Assembly: GCA_902806095.1 (NCBI GenBank) | Contig: CADCVF010000077.1 | Span: 1-60,337, forward strand | DNA length: 60,337 nt | From: an uncultured Rubrobacteraceae bacterium | GTDB lineage: Bacteria > Actinomycetota > Rubrobacteria > Rubrobacterales > Rubrobacteraceae | Reading direction: 5' to 3' | Shown: positions 26,617 through 35,512 of the stretch, in pieces | Position numbering within the stretch: position 1 is the stretch's first letter | Layout of the letters: each line of letters begins with the position of its first letter | Program-made: the position numbers and the translations under genes | Notes under the pieces: model-generated | The model's input: only the letters and a program-made list of their open reading frames with translations | The model's database searches: none | What the model was told of the DNA's origin: nothing

Positions 26617-27215
26617 ATGGCCGAAATGGGATACGTGCTCTCCACAGAGGGATATGACACCCAAGGAAATGGTCCGGAACGCCCGCCGGGCGGAGGAAGC
26701 GGGCTTCACCACCGCCTGGATCTCGGACCACTACCACCCCTGGATCGACGCGCAGGGCCAGAGCCCTTTCGTATGGAGCGTGATCGGGGGTATCGCCAGC
26801 GTCACAGAAGGTATACGTCTGGGCACTGGCGTCACCTGTCCCACCATACGCATCCACCCAGCGATAATCGCCCAGGCCACGGCGACTTCGGCGGCGATGC
26901 TGGAGGGTCGATTCTGGTTCGGCATCGGCAGCGGCGAGAACCTCAACGAGCACATACTCGGGGACCACTGACCCCCGTCCGACGTGAGGTTGGGGATGAT
27001 GGAAGAGGCGGTGCACGTGATACGGCTGCTGTGGGAGGGCGCCAACAAGCGGCACTACGGCAAGTACTACACCGTGGAGAACGCCCGCCTCTACACGCTG
27101 CCGGACGAGCCGCCCCCAATCTACGTGTCAGCCTTCGGCCCCAAGGCGATCGAGGTCGCAGCCCAGATCGGGGACGGCTACGTAGGCACCGCCCCGGAGC
27201 CGGATCTCATCAGGT
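26617..27215 (+). pseudogene. LLM-class F420-dependent oxidoreductase, degraded
   Basis: Pieces read MAEMGYVLSTE, then after an early frameshift near 26650 EEAGFTTAWISDHYHPW, GIRLGTGVTCPTIRIHPAIIAQATAT and GSGENLNEHILGDH. A TGA at 26969-26971 sits where Trp is expected (GDHWPP), then DVRLGMMEEAVHVIRLLWEG and RLYTLPDEPPPIYVSAFGP follow. These are the hallmark segments of bacterial luciferase-like, F420-dependent enzymes. It ends abruptly at the hydrolase relic near 27215. Confidence 0.75.
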
Positions 27216-27219
27216 TATC

Positions 27220-27655
27220 CGGACCCCGGTCGACGGTCTGAGGGTGCACGCGCCTCGGGGATCACCCCCACCCGAGGGGTGTCCCCCGGTGGTACTGGTG
27301 CACGGGCTGGTCGTCTCCAGCCACTATATGGTCCCCACCCTCAAGAGGCTGGCTGCCTACCATCTGGTCTATGCGCCTGACCTGCCCGGCTTCGGCGAGA
27401 GCTAGAAGCCCCGTCGCGTCCTGGACGTGACCAGGCTCTCCGACTCCTCACCGCCTTGATGAGGGAAATCGGGCTGGAGCGCGGTACTCGTCGGCAACTA
27501 CTTCGGGTACCAGATCATAGCCGACCTGGCGGTGCGCCATCCCGAACGGGTCGAGCGGCCATGCTGCAGGGTCCCACAATGGATCGCGGGCGAGGACCGT
27601 TCTAGGAAAGGTGCGGCGATTCGTGCCCGGTTTCTACGCTGTTGGGTGAGTAAGT
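27220..27655 (+). pseudogene. Alpha/beta hydrolase, degraded
   Basis: The start reads VDGLRVHAPRG, VVLVHGLVVSSHYMVPT and YAPDLPGFGES. A TAG (27403-27405) then interrupts, and KPRRVLDV and, in other frames, LVGNYFGYQIIADLAVRHPERVER follow. The usual nucleophile motif is GNSxG; here the serine is replaced by Tyr. Stop codons, frameshifts and loss of the nucleophile all mark it as dead. Confidence 0.65.
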
Positions 27656-27693
27656 AGGGACCGGACCTGCAGCACGTCGGACCTTCGTTGACC

Positions 27694-27852
27694 CTAGTCC
27701 TCCTCTAGAAGGCTCTGGCCCAGGTTGAGGATGGTCGGTGCCCATAGTCCAACAAAGATCGCCGACTCGCGCCTGCCCGTAGCATATAGCGCAAGCGAGA
27801 TCAGTATAGAGACGAGCGTCCCTCCAACGTAGATTCCCTTGCCACCGTTCAC
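27694..27852 (-). CDS. 52-residue small membrane protein
   Basis: From the GTG at 27852 the product reads MNGGKGIYVGGTLVSILISL, with a second hydrophobic stretch (IFVGLWAPTILNLGQSLL) and an acidic end. AGGAGG lies six bases before the GTG. Two short membrane helices are likely. The strong ribosome site, intact frame and hydrophobic pattern support a real gene; function unknown. Confidence 0.55.
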   Translation of the reverse strand: MNGGKGIYVGGTLVSILISLALYATGRRESAIFVGLWAPTILNLGQSLLEED

Positions 27853-28103
27853 GATCTACCTCCTCACATTGTGGATTCGTTAGGAGTCTACCCGGTGGCT
27901 GAACATGTTAATCGGGAGGGTGTTGCTGCCAAGCCTACGCGAAGAACGAAGTTTGCAGAAAGTCCCTTCTACGCGCTCGGGTGAATGGAGCAACAGGTGC
28001 GCAGAGCTCCTTCATTAGCCTGGCTAGCTGACTCTTGGCTCTATGCCGCCCAGCCCAGAAAGCTGCTTGCTGTAACAGTTTAAAAGCTTTAGAGTGTTGC
28101 GTC

Positions 28104-29297
28104 GTGAGTGCCGGGCAGATCTCAGAGCAACGGGCGCGCCGTGCGAGGATCGGGGCGGCTGCGTGCTTCCTGCTCACAGGAGTCATTTCCGCGAGCTGGG
28201 CCTCACGCGTACCTGCCATCAAGGACGGTCTTGGCCTGAGCGATGGACAGTTCGCGATCGCCCTCCTCGGCTTGGAGGCTGGTGCCGTTGTCGGCCTCCA
28301 GCTCGGCGGTCTAGTGGTGCCTCGCACGGGGAGTCGAAGAGCTTTGATCGGCTCGCTGCTTGCGTTCTCGGCCGCGCTGTTGGGTCCGGCCTTCGCTCCG
28401 AGCCTGCTCGTGTTGGCCGCTAGCCTTTTCGCATTCGCCGCCCTAAACAGCGTCGTTGATGTTGCGATGAACGCCCAGGGCGTGGCCGTACAACGGTTCA
28501 TGGGCCGCCCGGTACTCTCCGGCATGCACGCGATGCACAGCCTCGGGGGTGTCCTCGGTGCAGGAGCAGGCGCCCTTGCTGCGCGCCTCGGCGCCATGCC
28601 GCCGCCACACTTTCTAGCCTGTGCCATGGTTGCCGTGGTGGTGGGCCTCGCCGCCTGGTCTCTGTTGCTGCCCTCACGGATCGATGCAAAGGAGGTACAG
28701 TCGGACGACGGAGCAGCGAATGCGAGTGGCTTGAGGCGGTGGTTTAGCGGCTGGTCGGTTTCTATAGCCTTGCTGGGGGCATTGGCGTTCTGCTTCACGC
28801 TGGCCGAGGGCGCTGGCCTGAACTGGTCTGCCGTGTACGTCGCGGATGCCCTTGGGGGGACCGAGACCCTAGGCGCAATCGGGCTGGGCGTCTTTTTGGG
28901 GGCGGTGACAATCGGGCGCTTGGTGGGCGACAGACTCGTCTCCCACCTCGGACCCGTGGGTGTGTTCCGGGCGGGGGCCGTCATGGCCGGGGTGGGCTTC
29001 GGCGGCGCACTGCTGATCGACGCCCCGGTGGCTGGGCTGGTTGGACTGGCGCTTCTCGGGGCGGGGATCGCCAACGCACTGCCGCTCGCCATCGCCGCGG
29101 GTGGCAACACCCCCGGCGAGACACCGGCCACGGCTGCCGCGCGTGTCTCGACGCTCGGTTACCTGGGATCCTTTGTCGGTCCCGTACTCGTCGGCGGCCT
29201 GGCGAGCCTTTCCAGCCTATCCGTAGCGTTGGGGCTGCCTGCCCTCTTCGTCCTAGCAGCGGCCTTCGGAGCAAGAGCGGTCCGGCGAGCAAGATAA
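28104..29297 (+). CDS. Major facilitator superfamily transporter
   Basis: The 397-residue protein has about twelve hydrophobic segments and the MFS loop pattern between helices 2 and 3 (GGLVVPRTGSRRALI), with a second copy in the other half (GDRLVSHLGPVGVFR). It resembles the FucP/YbjJ-like subgroup, but the substrate cannot be called. The GTG at 28104 fits the start of the hydrophobic region; upstream extension is Cys-rich and unlikely. It lies 10 bases before the CGNR-regulator gene, so the two are probably an operon and the regulator may control the pump. Confidence 0.85.
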   Translation: MSAGQISEQRARRARIGAAACFLLTGVISASWASRVPAIKDGLGLSDGQFAIALLGLEAGAVVGLQLGGLVVPRTGSRRALIGSLLAFSAALLGPAFAPSLLVLAASLFAFAALNSVVDVAMNAQGVAVQRFMGRPVLSGMHAMHSLGGVLGAGAGALAARLGAMPPPHFLACAMVAVVVGLAAWSLLLPSRIDAKEVQSDDGAANASGLRRWFSGWSVSIALLGALAFCFTLAEGAGLNWSAVYVADALGGTETLGAIGLGVFLGAVTIGRLVGDRLVSHLGPVGVFRAGAVMAGVGFGGALLIDAPVAGLVGLALLGAGIANALPLAIAAGGNTPGETPATAAARVSTLGYLGSFVGPVLVGGLASLSSLSVALGLPALFVLAAAFGARAVRRAR

Positions 29298-29306
29298 AAT
29301 GTACCC

Positions 29307-29873
29307 GTGGCAACCGATAGAGACGACAGACGCTTGGCGGCTCCGGGAGATCTGGAACTCGTCCGCGACTTCATAAACACTCTAGACGTCCTGCCGGGTA
29401 CCGACGAGATCGGCGATCCTGCCAGCCTCGCCTCCTGGGTGGCCGAGCACCGCCTTGTGCCTACCCAGCCTACGCTTACCGAGGAAGATCTTGGGCGCGC
29501 CTGGAGCCTACGCGAGGCGCTGCGCGCGCTCCTTTTGGCCAACGCAGGTTTCCCGCTCGTCCCGGAGTCTGCCGAGGCGTTCGACGACGCTGTCAGCTCC
29601 GCCCGCTTTCGCGTCCGGACCGACGAGGCTGGTCGGCTAGAGCTGCTCCCGACTGAGACGGGTGGGCTGGAGCACGCCATCGGCAGGTTGGTCTCGATCG
29701 TGCTCGCTGCTCAGCAGGGCGGGACCTGGCACCGCCTCAAAGCTTGCGCGGAGTGCCACTGGGCACTCTACGACCGCACCAAGAACCGCTCAGCCGCCTG
29801 GTGTGGCTCCCAGTGCGGCGCCCGAGTCCGCGCTCGGCGCCACCGCAGACGACGTCGCGAAGAGTACGCGTAG
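29307..29873 (+). CDS. CGNR zinc-finger (ABATE-domain) transcriptional regulator
   Basis: The 188-residue protein has an N-terminal ABATE-type helical region (LELVRDFINTLDVLPGTDEI ... SLASWVAEHRL). The C-terminal zinc finger (CAECHWALYD ... WCGSQCGARVRARRHR) is the CGNR family signature in the form QCGARVRAR. These proteins are thought to be stress- or ligand-responsive DNA-binding regulators. The GTG start follows the MFS stop by 10 bases. Confidence 0.82.
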   Translation: MATDRDDRRLAAPGDLELVRDFINTLDVLPGTDEIGDPASLASWVAEHRLVPTQPTLTEEDLGRAWSLREALRALLLANAGFPLVPESAEAFDDAVSSARFRVRTDEAGRLELLPTETGGLEHAIGRLVSIVLAAQQGGTWHRLKACAECHWALYDRTKNRSAAWCGSQCGARVRARRHRRRRREEYA

Positions 29874-29920
29874 CCTCTGACCTGCTACCAGGACCAACTT
29901 CTGAGAAATCTATCTCCTAC

Positions 29921-30891
29921 GAGGCTGTATGAAAAGTGGTTCTCGGAGGGTATTTCGCTACTCTAGCACACATGAGAAAACCTTACCCCACGGATCTTTC
30001 CGACGCCGAATGGAACTACATAAAGCCTCACCTGCCCGCACCCGAAGGATTCGGACGGCCCAGGACCCACGACCTTCGCGAGATCCTGAACGCTGTCCTC
30101 TACGTCCTAAGAAGCGGCTGCCAGTAGTGGCGCCTGCTGCCTCACGACTTCCCCAGAGGTGGCCCACCGTTTAGTGGTACTTCAGGAAATGGCGCATCGA
30201 TGGCACCTTCGAGAGGATCAATCGAGCGCTCCGCCAACGCCTTAGGGTCCGCTTAAAGCGGGACCCTAAGCCCAATGCTGGCATAGTGGATTCCCAGGGG
30301 AGGTCAAGACGACCGGCGTGGGTGGAGAGGAGCGCGGTTATTGAGTAGGAGCCAAGAAGGTCAAAGGCACTCTAAGCCTCACCTGCTGGTGGACACCCAA
30401 GGGTTGGTGCTCAAAGCCAGGGTACATAGCGCGCAAGGCTGATGGACCTTAAGACGGCATCAAGATCCTGCTTGCGGCAGCGTGGGACGGTTTCCCACGA
30501 CTCTCTCACGTGTGGCTTGAGAGGCGGCTTACAACGCTCAAGAGAAGGGCGCGGATTGGGTGGAGAAGGTACTAGGCTGGAGTGCCGAGAAGTAGTGCGC
30601 CATCCACGGAAGCTCGCCCCCGAAGAGGTAATGAGGATAGGGGCAAGGGAGTGGGCCAAAGAGGGCGTGATGGTCGAGTGGAAGAAGCTTTTGCCCCATG
30701 AGGGTCCAAGGCCCTTGTTGCCCAAGAGGTGGATAGTGGAGCGATCCCTTGCGTGGATCTGCCACAACCGTCGGATGAGCAAGGACTATGAGAGGTTGTG
30801 TGCGAGCGGCGAAGCTTTCTCGTATATGCTGCTATGGCTCGCCTTATGGTGGGCCGATTGGCTCGCACTTGAGGACTTTTCATACAGTCTC
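29921..30891 (+). mobile_element. IS5-type insertion sequence with degenerate transposase
   Basis: Terminal inverted repeats GAGGCTGTATGAAAAGT (29921-29937) and its near-exact complement (30875-30891, 16 of 17 matching) enclose 971 bp. The transposase inside is inactive. No convincing target duplication is visible. Confidence 0.75.
29972..30870 (+). pseudogene. IS5-family transposase, multiple stops and frameshifts
   Basis: Segments in several frames read MRKPYPTDLSDAEWNYIKPH, RTHDLREILNAVLYVLRSGCQ (then TAG at 30125-30127) and, after further shifts, VDTQGLVLKARVHSA. The ending is KRWIVERSLAWICHNRRMSKDYE. This is the DDE transposase of the IS5/IS1182-like group, with the Glu motif (IVERxxAW) still visible. 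At least three lesions make it non-functional. Confidence 0.75.
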
Positions 30892-30996
30892 AAGGGGAAG
30901 TCCAAGTCGAGAAGCACGGACTTCCGAAGATTCATCTACTTAAAGAGTAAGCAATGTATTCTTGTGGCCTTGAAAAAGTGCTTAGCCAAGCTCGGG

Positions 30997-31247
30997 TTGC
31001 AGTACGGTTGCTGTAACTTAGGCTGGAAGGAGTTCTGCCGAACTTACATTTTTCCTGCAAATCGCAACAAAAAACAGAGCCGACGAGCGGACTCGAACCG
31101 CTGACCTGCTCCAGCTACGAGAAAGAATCGGCGGATTTCGGGGTGTTGGCGGTTGTTTCAAAACCCTTTAGGTAAGCCGAATACGCGCACCAGTAACATC
31201 CTGGAACAACCGGAAATTGGGCCGGTTGGTGTACGGTTGGTGTACAG
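30997..31247 (-). repeat. tRNA-Thr 3'-half attachment-site copy 2, flanked by arm repeats on both sides
   Basis: Left: class C repeat (TTGCAGTACGG/TTGCTGTAAC, 30997-31016) and an A-rich spacer (CCTGCAAATCGCAAC). Core: 31077-31121, the 45-bp tRNA-Thr 3' half. Right: class A repeat (31226-31247) in about 170 bp nearly identical to copy 1. Arms on both sides are the layout of an attP or of two elements meeting at one core. Confidence 0.7.
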
Positions 31248-31317
31248 AGTTCGGGCTTCGTCGCGGCCATCCTCGGGGAGGCTTGCGATTGGAACGAAGG
31301 GGCTTGAGTGACTTCGT

Positions 31318-31563
31318 TTAGTCGAAAGGGGTGTAGGTCATCACGTGCCAGGCGCCCTCTACGTCGACCTCGAGCTGCGCGAAGCCTATCGTGGTGCCAT
31401 GGGGGCGGCTGACCTCAACGTAGAGCCCCTGGCCGGCTTCGCCCCCGACGGGGTAGGTGTGATCGACGGTCCCCAGATACCCTGCCTCGATGCCGAGCTC
31501 CGGGATGTCCTCCGGGATGGGGACCATGTCGAGCTCCTGATAAGTGGTGCGCGTCTTTGCCAT
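31318..31563 (-). CDS. DUF4926-like small protein
   Basis: The 81-residue product (MAKTRTTYQELDMVPIPEDI ... GYLGTVDHTYPVG ... FAQLEVDVEG) fits the DUF4926 pattern of a small beta-barrel-like protein with a Gly-Thr-Val core. Members are often encoded next to DUF6883 genes, as here. I infer an antitoxin or immunity-like partner role; this is not shown by the sequence. Confidence 0.65.
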   Translation of the reverse strand: MAKTRTTYQELDMVPIPEDIPELGIEAGYLGTVDHTYPVGGEAGQGLYVEVSRPHGTTIGFAQLEVDVEGAWHVMTYTPFD

Positions 31564-31590
31564 GATAAGTCTATTTTACCGGCTCACCGT

Positions 31591-31983
31591 TCAACCGACC
31601 ACCGGGTAGGCGGTGGCGAGGTGAGGATGATCGTTCGGGGGAGCGAGCGCCCACCCGGTTTTGACCGGCCCCTCGTTGCCGTTCGGACCCTTGAAGCGCG
31701 GGATAAGGAGCTCCCATTGCCGCACGGTGCGGTCCGGCTCGTTCACCTTCTGGGGCGGACGTTCCACGGGTGTGGCCTGGAAGAGTTGCTCGCGGATCAG
31801 GCGCTCCAGCAGCTCCGCGTCACCCTCCCCCACGCCGAAGACGCTACGCCACAGCCTGAGCTTGTTCCTGCCTTCGGGATGGGTCGAGGAGAGCAGGTAA
31901 CCGCTTACCTTTCTCTCGCGATCGATGATGCCTCTGGCGAACCACTCGACGGGTGGTTGAGGCTGCCCGGATGATTCGCTCAA
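31591..31983 (-). CDS. DUF6883-like protein
   Basis: About 130 residues. The body has DRERKVSGYLLSSTHPEGRNKLRLWRSVFG and RQWELLIPRFKGPNGNEGPVKTGW, typical of DUF6883, a family frequently found at the end of toxin proteins or beside DUF4926. The start is taken as the TTG at 31983, which overlaps the TGA of the upstream gene (TTGA). No closer ATG or GTG precedes the conserved region. Probable toxin-like partner; inference from context. Confidence 0.62.
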   Translation of the reverse strand: MSESSGQPQPPVEWFARGIIDRERKVSGYLLSSTHPEGRNKLRLWRSVFGVGEGDAELLERLIREQLFQATPVERPPQKVNEPDRTVRQWELLIPRFKGPNGNEGPVKTGWALAPPNDHPHLATAYPVVG

Positions 31984-32411
31984 GGGGCGCGGGGGGAGCC
32001 GGCTTCCGGTCTGTTGTCGATGGTCTGGATGTTCAGGCCGGGGTGATGCTCTCGCCAGTATTGCAGCGGGCGCGCGTTCTCCCGTATCCGCTGATCCACC
32101 TCGTCCTGGTGAGCCCGATGGTAGGCCCGGGCGATGTCGAGGTGGTCTTCGGAGATGCCGGACTCTTCGAGGGACCTTTGCCGGCCCATCGCCTGGTAGC
32201 CGGCAACGATCTCCCACACGTCGAGCGCTGTGCCGGGCACCCACGCGCGACGGCCACTCCCAGTCCCGCGGAACGCTACGCCGGGATACCGCTCCGCCCT
32301 TGCAACCTCTTCGGCGGATCGTCTGAGGCGCTCGTACTCGGCGACGTCCAACACGACGCCTATGCGGTCTCCGCTCTCGTTGGTAAGGTAGCGCACTCCC
32401 ATTTCTTCCAT
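31980..32411 (-). CDS. Antitoxin-like protein (Phd-like start, DUF433-like middle)
   Basis: The 143-residue product begins MEEMGVRYLTNESGDRIGVV and LDVAEYERLRRSAEEV, like Phd/YefM-type antitoxins. It continues with RRAWVPGTALDVWEIVAGYQ and GISEDHLDIARAYHRAHQDEVDQ, resembling the DUF433 domain. Such fusions usually sit before a PIN-like toxin; here the next gene is DUF6883. The ATG at 32411 has only a weak GAGAAG ribosome site. An IS3 relic is inserted upstream. Confidence 0.65.
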   Translation of the reverse strand: MEEMGVRYLTNESGDRIGVVLDVAEYERLRRSAEEVARAERYPGVAFRGTGSGRRAWVPGTALDVWEIVAGYQAMGRQRSLEESGISEDHLDIARAYHRAHQDEVDQRIRENARPLQYWREHHPGLNIQTIDNRPEAGSPRAP

Positions 32412-32537
32412 TGTAACTTCTCGACGGTCAGCGCAGACTCCGACATCCGGCCCAAGGCATAGTAGATGCCCTCTTGAAAGTCTCTGGTGAACCTCTCCGG
32501 GTCTGATGGAGGCTCCGACCTTTGAGAGGATGGAGCT

Positions 32538-32858
32538 ATGACAAGAACACGCAAGTACCCACAGCAGATCCGGAGGGAGGCCCTCCGGCTGGTGCGGGCA
32601 CACCGAGACGAGTACGACTCGGTGTGGGCAGCGATCACCTCGGTTGCCAGCAAGTTCGGGACGGTTCCGCAGACGCTCCACGGTTGGCTCCATCGTGCCG
32701 ATGTTGATGAGGGTGTCGTGGGCGGCCTCTCCAGTAATGAACGCCAACGGATCAAGGATCTCCAACGCCAGAACCGTGAGCTGCGACGGGCCAACGAGAT
32801 CCTCAAAGCCGCCTCGGTTTTCTTCGCGGCGGAGCTCGACCCGCGAGCGAACTCATGA
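32538..32858 (+). CDS. IS3-family transposase OrfA
   Basis: The 106-residue protein has an N-terminal HTH (YPQQIRREALRLVRAHRDEY ... VASKFGTVPQTLHGWL) and a C-terminal leucine-zipper-like helix (LQRQNRELRRANEILKAASVFF). It is the usual OrfA that frameshifts into OrfB. It is intact, but the partner OrfB is broken, so transposition is unlikely. Confidence 0.85.
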   Translation: MTRTRKYPQQIRREALRLVRAHRDEYDSVWAAITSVASKFGTVPQTLHGWLHRADVDEGVVGGLSSNERQRIKDLQRQNRELRRANEILKAASVFFAAELDPRANS

Positions 32859-33572
32859 GCGCCTTCATCGACCAGCACCGTAACCGCACAACGGCTGAGG
32901 GGCTGAAGTGGGGAGTCGAGCCGATCTGTGTGCCGTGTTACCGATCGCCCCAGCCACCTACTACGCTGCCAGAAGACCCGCACACCTTCACACCGCAATG
33001 TCCGCGACGCCTGGTTGAGCGGTGAGATCCACCGGGTTCAGGCGGCCAACTATGGTGTCTATGGCGCACCGAAGGTGTGGCGCCAGCTCAACCGAGAGGG
33101 CATCACAGCGTGGCCCGCTGCAGCGTGGAACGGCTCATGCGCCGGGAAGGACCCCGTGGGGTCGTGCGTGGCGGCTACAAGAGCGTCACCACGCCCGCCA
33201 AGGATCCCGACGACCGGCCGGATCTGGTAGATAGGAACTTCAGCGCAACCCGCCCAAAGCAGTTGTGGGTAGCCGACCTTACCCCTACGTGCGAACCATC
33301 TCAGGGTTCGTGTATGTGGCGCTTCTCATAGATGTGTTCAGCCGCATGAGATCGTGGGCTGGCAGGTGTGGCGCAGCCTGCACACCGACCTTGCCCTAGT
33401 AGATGCCTTCGAGCAGGCCATCTGGCGAGGCGAGGAGCGGCTTGAGGGCCTGGTGCCTCACTCTGATCGTGGCAGCCACTACACCGCGATCCGCTACGCT
33501 GAGCGGCTCGGTGAAGTCGGTGCCCTAGCCTCGGTCTCCACTACGGGTGATTCCTACGCTGGATGCCACTGA
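32855..33572 (+). pseudogene. IS3-family transposase OrfB, frameshifted and truncated
   Basis: The pieces read SAFIDQHRNRTTAEGLKWGV, YGVYGAPKVWRQLNREG, ERLMRREG...RGVVRGGYKS, NFSATRPKQLWVADLT, then FVYVALLIDVFSRM and LVPHSDRGSHYT. This is the IS3 integrase core with two of the DDE acidic residues. Several frame changes occur. The sequence stops near 33572, before the final Glu region and the right inverted repeat. Confidence 0.8.
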
Positions 33573-33643
33573 AGCATTGATGTCTTCATAGCTTAAACGT
33601 CCAAACGTTCGCTGGCATACCTTGCGAACCCGATGTGCGGGTT

Positions 33644-33973
33644 TTAGTCGGCGAGGAGCTCCGAGAAGCGCAGCGGAGCAAGCCCGCTCTTTTGGCAGAG
33701 CATAATCGCTATGGTGTGGCTTAGGATCTTGCGCATAAAGCGGCTGCGCAGGTGCCAGGTGTCCCTGGCCACACCTTCTTGGCGTTGTAGCGTCCCACCA
33801 ACTGCCCAATTACGGTCTCTATGATGCGGCGCTTCTGGACCAGCCACAGCAGCCAGCGCCTGGGCTCGGTCTCGGAGACCTTGTGGGGGGTAAGGAGCCT
33901 CAAACCCCTCTCTAGCATCCCTTCGGCGAGCTCCGGGCGGTCTATCACGCGGCATCCGAAGAGGGATTTGTGG
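33644..33973 (-). pseudogene. IS982-family transposase, C-terminal relic
   Basis: Two frames give LFGCRVIDRPELAEGMLERG ... KRRIIETVIGQLVGRYNAKKV and then ARDTWHLRSRFMRKILSHTI. This is the last ~105 residues of an IS982 transposase, including the IETV Glu motif. A frameshift lies near 33775. The N-terminal two thirds are absent. Confidence 0.65.
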
Positions 33974-34164
33974 ATGGCTCGCTACACGGTGGAGACGCCT
34001 ACAGGGACGAAGCGCAGGACGGTCTACGGCAAGATGCGTGCTGAGGTGCGCGACAAGCTGGCGAAGGGCCTGGCGGAGCGGGCGGGCTCGTCTTCGACGA
34101 TGAGAACATGACCGTGGGCGAGTACGTGACGCGCTGGCGGAAAGGGTGCTCTACCGCAAAATAG
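33968..34164 (+). pseudogene. Tyrosine-recombinase integrase, N-terminal relic
   Basis: The frame reads WMARYTVETPTGTKRRTVYG and KMRAEVRDKLAKGLAERAG. After a one-base shift it gives GLVFDDENMTVGEYVTRWRKG and ends in TAG. This is the AP2-like arm-binding domain followed by the beginning of the SAM-like core-binding domain of phage/ICE integrases. The catalytic domain (R...HxxR...Y) is missing. It is the only integrase trace in the window and fits the attachment-site repeats. Confidence 0.7.
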
Positions 34165-34690
34165 CGGCCTTCCGCAAGGAGGGCATGGTGAGCCTCTTCT
34201 CCCCGCCGAAGGCCAAGCGTAGGGTGCTGCCCCTTGCCATCCGCAGGAAGATCGTGGACCTCAAGGCCGGGCACCCTCGCTGAACCTGGAGGAGATCGCC
34301 AACATCTGCGGCACCCTCTTCGGGCGCAGGCCCGACGCCTCCGGCTACGCCCGCGTGAAGCACTGGAGGGTGTACGCTGAGGAAGGGCTCGCCTCCTGCG
34401 AGGTGGCCGTCTGGCTCGGCGACGGGAGATGGCCCTGGAGTACGGGGGGCGAACCCTCTCGCGCTACGACTTCTTGCTCTCGCTGGGCGCCAAGCTGGAG
34501 TCGGTGACCAACCAGCGCCTGTTCGCCAGCCCCTACGAGACGGGACAGCACAAGCTCTTCGCGCTCTCCGCCCTCGGCGAGGGCGGCTGGATCAAGGTGA
34601 TGAGGCTGAAGGGCTACGCCCCCAGGTCGCCCGGGCGCCCGAAAGCCCTCCAGCAGGCCCTGTTCCGCTACGCGGAGGCGCTTAAGCGCG
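34150..34690 (+). pseudogene. HTH transposase-like protein, degraded
   Basis: The frame directly after the integrase relic reads VLYRKIAAFRKEGMVSLF, PPKAKRRVLPLAIRRKIVDL and, after a shift, LNLEEIANICGTLFGRRPD. A further frame (34429 on) has VTNQRLFASPYETGQHKLFA and ALGEGGWIKVMRLKGYAPR. I recognise the first part as the HTH region of an actinobacterial transposase-like family; the second could be its C-terminal part. The boundaries are approximate. Confidence 0.5.
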
Positions 34691-34734
34691 AGTCCGCTGC
34701 CGACCGGGTCGGGCGAGGGGGGCGCTCCCGTCGC

Positions 34735-34930
34735 TCAATCCTCGGGGGTGGCGACCCTGATCCTGCTGCCGTCGGGGTCCCTGATCTCGATCTCCCGCGC
34801 TCACGGGGCCTCTTCCACCTCCGCGCCGAACTCGCCCGCCGCGACTACGACGACCAAGGCACTCCGACTCACGACCACGCCAGCACACTACGAGACCAGG
34901 ACGCACCAGCGTTGGGGGAACAGCTCAGAG
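34735..34930 (-). pseudogene. VOC (glyoxalase-like) protein, C-terminal relic
   Basis: The frame reads ALVVVAAGEFGAEVEEAP, a TGA, then AREIEIRDPDGSRIRVATPED and a stop. The IEIRDPDGxRIRVATP end is characteristic of vicinal-oxygen-chelate proteins. The TGA falls where Trp is common, and the N-terminal module is absent. Confidence 0.5.
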
Positions 34931-35485
34931 AACTCCACTGACTCGCTGGTAGCGCTCGTAGATCACGCGTGAGTTGAACGACCTGGTCTCGATCAGGTCT
35001 AGTCGAATGTCTTCGGTGACCGGCGGCAGGTACGGCGTACCGCCGCCGACGACGATCGGATTTCGGAACATGCGCAGCTCGTCGACGAGGCCGAGTTCGA
35101 TCGCCGCCGCGGCCAGGCCGGCGCCGCCGATCTCGACGTCCTTGTCGGTTGCGTCGAGCGCCGCAGCGACTTCCTCGGCCACCGACGCCTTGGCGAGCCG
35201 GGCGTTGCCTTGAACGCTGTCAAGCGTGCGGCTGAAGACGGTCTTCGGGATCGCGCACCAGACGTCGGCGAACGCGGCGCCGAGCTCGTTGTCGCGCAGC
35301 GATGGATCTGTCTCCCACACCAGCATGGTCTCGTAGAGCCTGCGGCCGCACAGGTAGCCGCCGAGCTTACGTACCTCCGCAAGGTGGAACTGAAATAGCT
35401 CCTCGCTCGGGACCGTCCACTCGATGCCGCCCTCGCGGTCGGCGATGAAGCCGTCTACCGAGACGCTCATCGAGTAGATCAGCAT
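34925..35485 (-). CDS. Dihydrofolate-reductase-like (RibD C-terminal domain) protein
   Basis: The 186-residue product starts MLIYSMSVSVDGFIADREGG and has YLCGRRLYETM, the NADPH-site-like DVEIGGAGLAAAAIELGLVDEL, and NPIVVGGGTPYLP. This is the DHFR/RibD_C fold of about 180-200 residues, common as stand-alone reductases of unknown substrate. Start at 35485 fits the family N terminus exactly. It is a complete gene among fragments. Confidence 0.85.
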   Translation of the reverse strand: MLIYSMSVSVDGFIADREGGIEWTVPSEELFQFHLAEVRKLGGYLCGRRLYETMLVWETDPSLRDNELGAAFADVWCAIPKTVFSRTLDSVQGNARLAKASVAEEVAAALDATDKDVEIGGAGLAAAAIELGLVDELRMFRNPIVVGGGTPYLPPVTEDIRLDLIETRSFNSRVIYERYQRVSGVL

Positions 35486-35512
35486 GGCTTCACGGTAACG
35501 GGACAGCGCGCG

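Noticed and set aside
27935-29131. Long minus-strand open frame of 398 codons opposite the MFS gene
   Set aside because: It is rich in Pro, Ala, Arg and Thr without motifs; the plus strand encodes a clear transporter, so this is an antisense shadow of GC-rich DNA.
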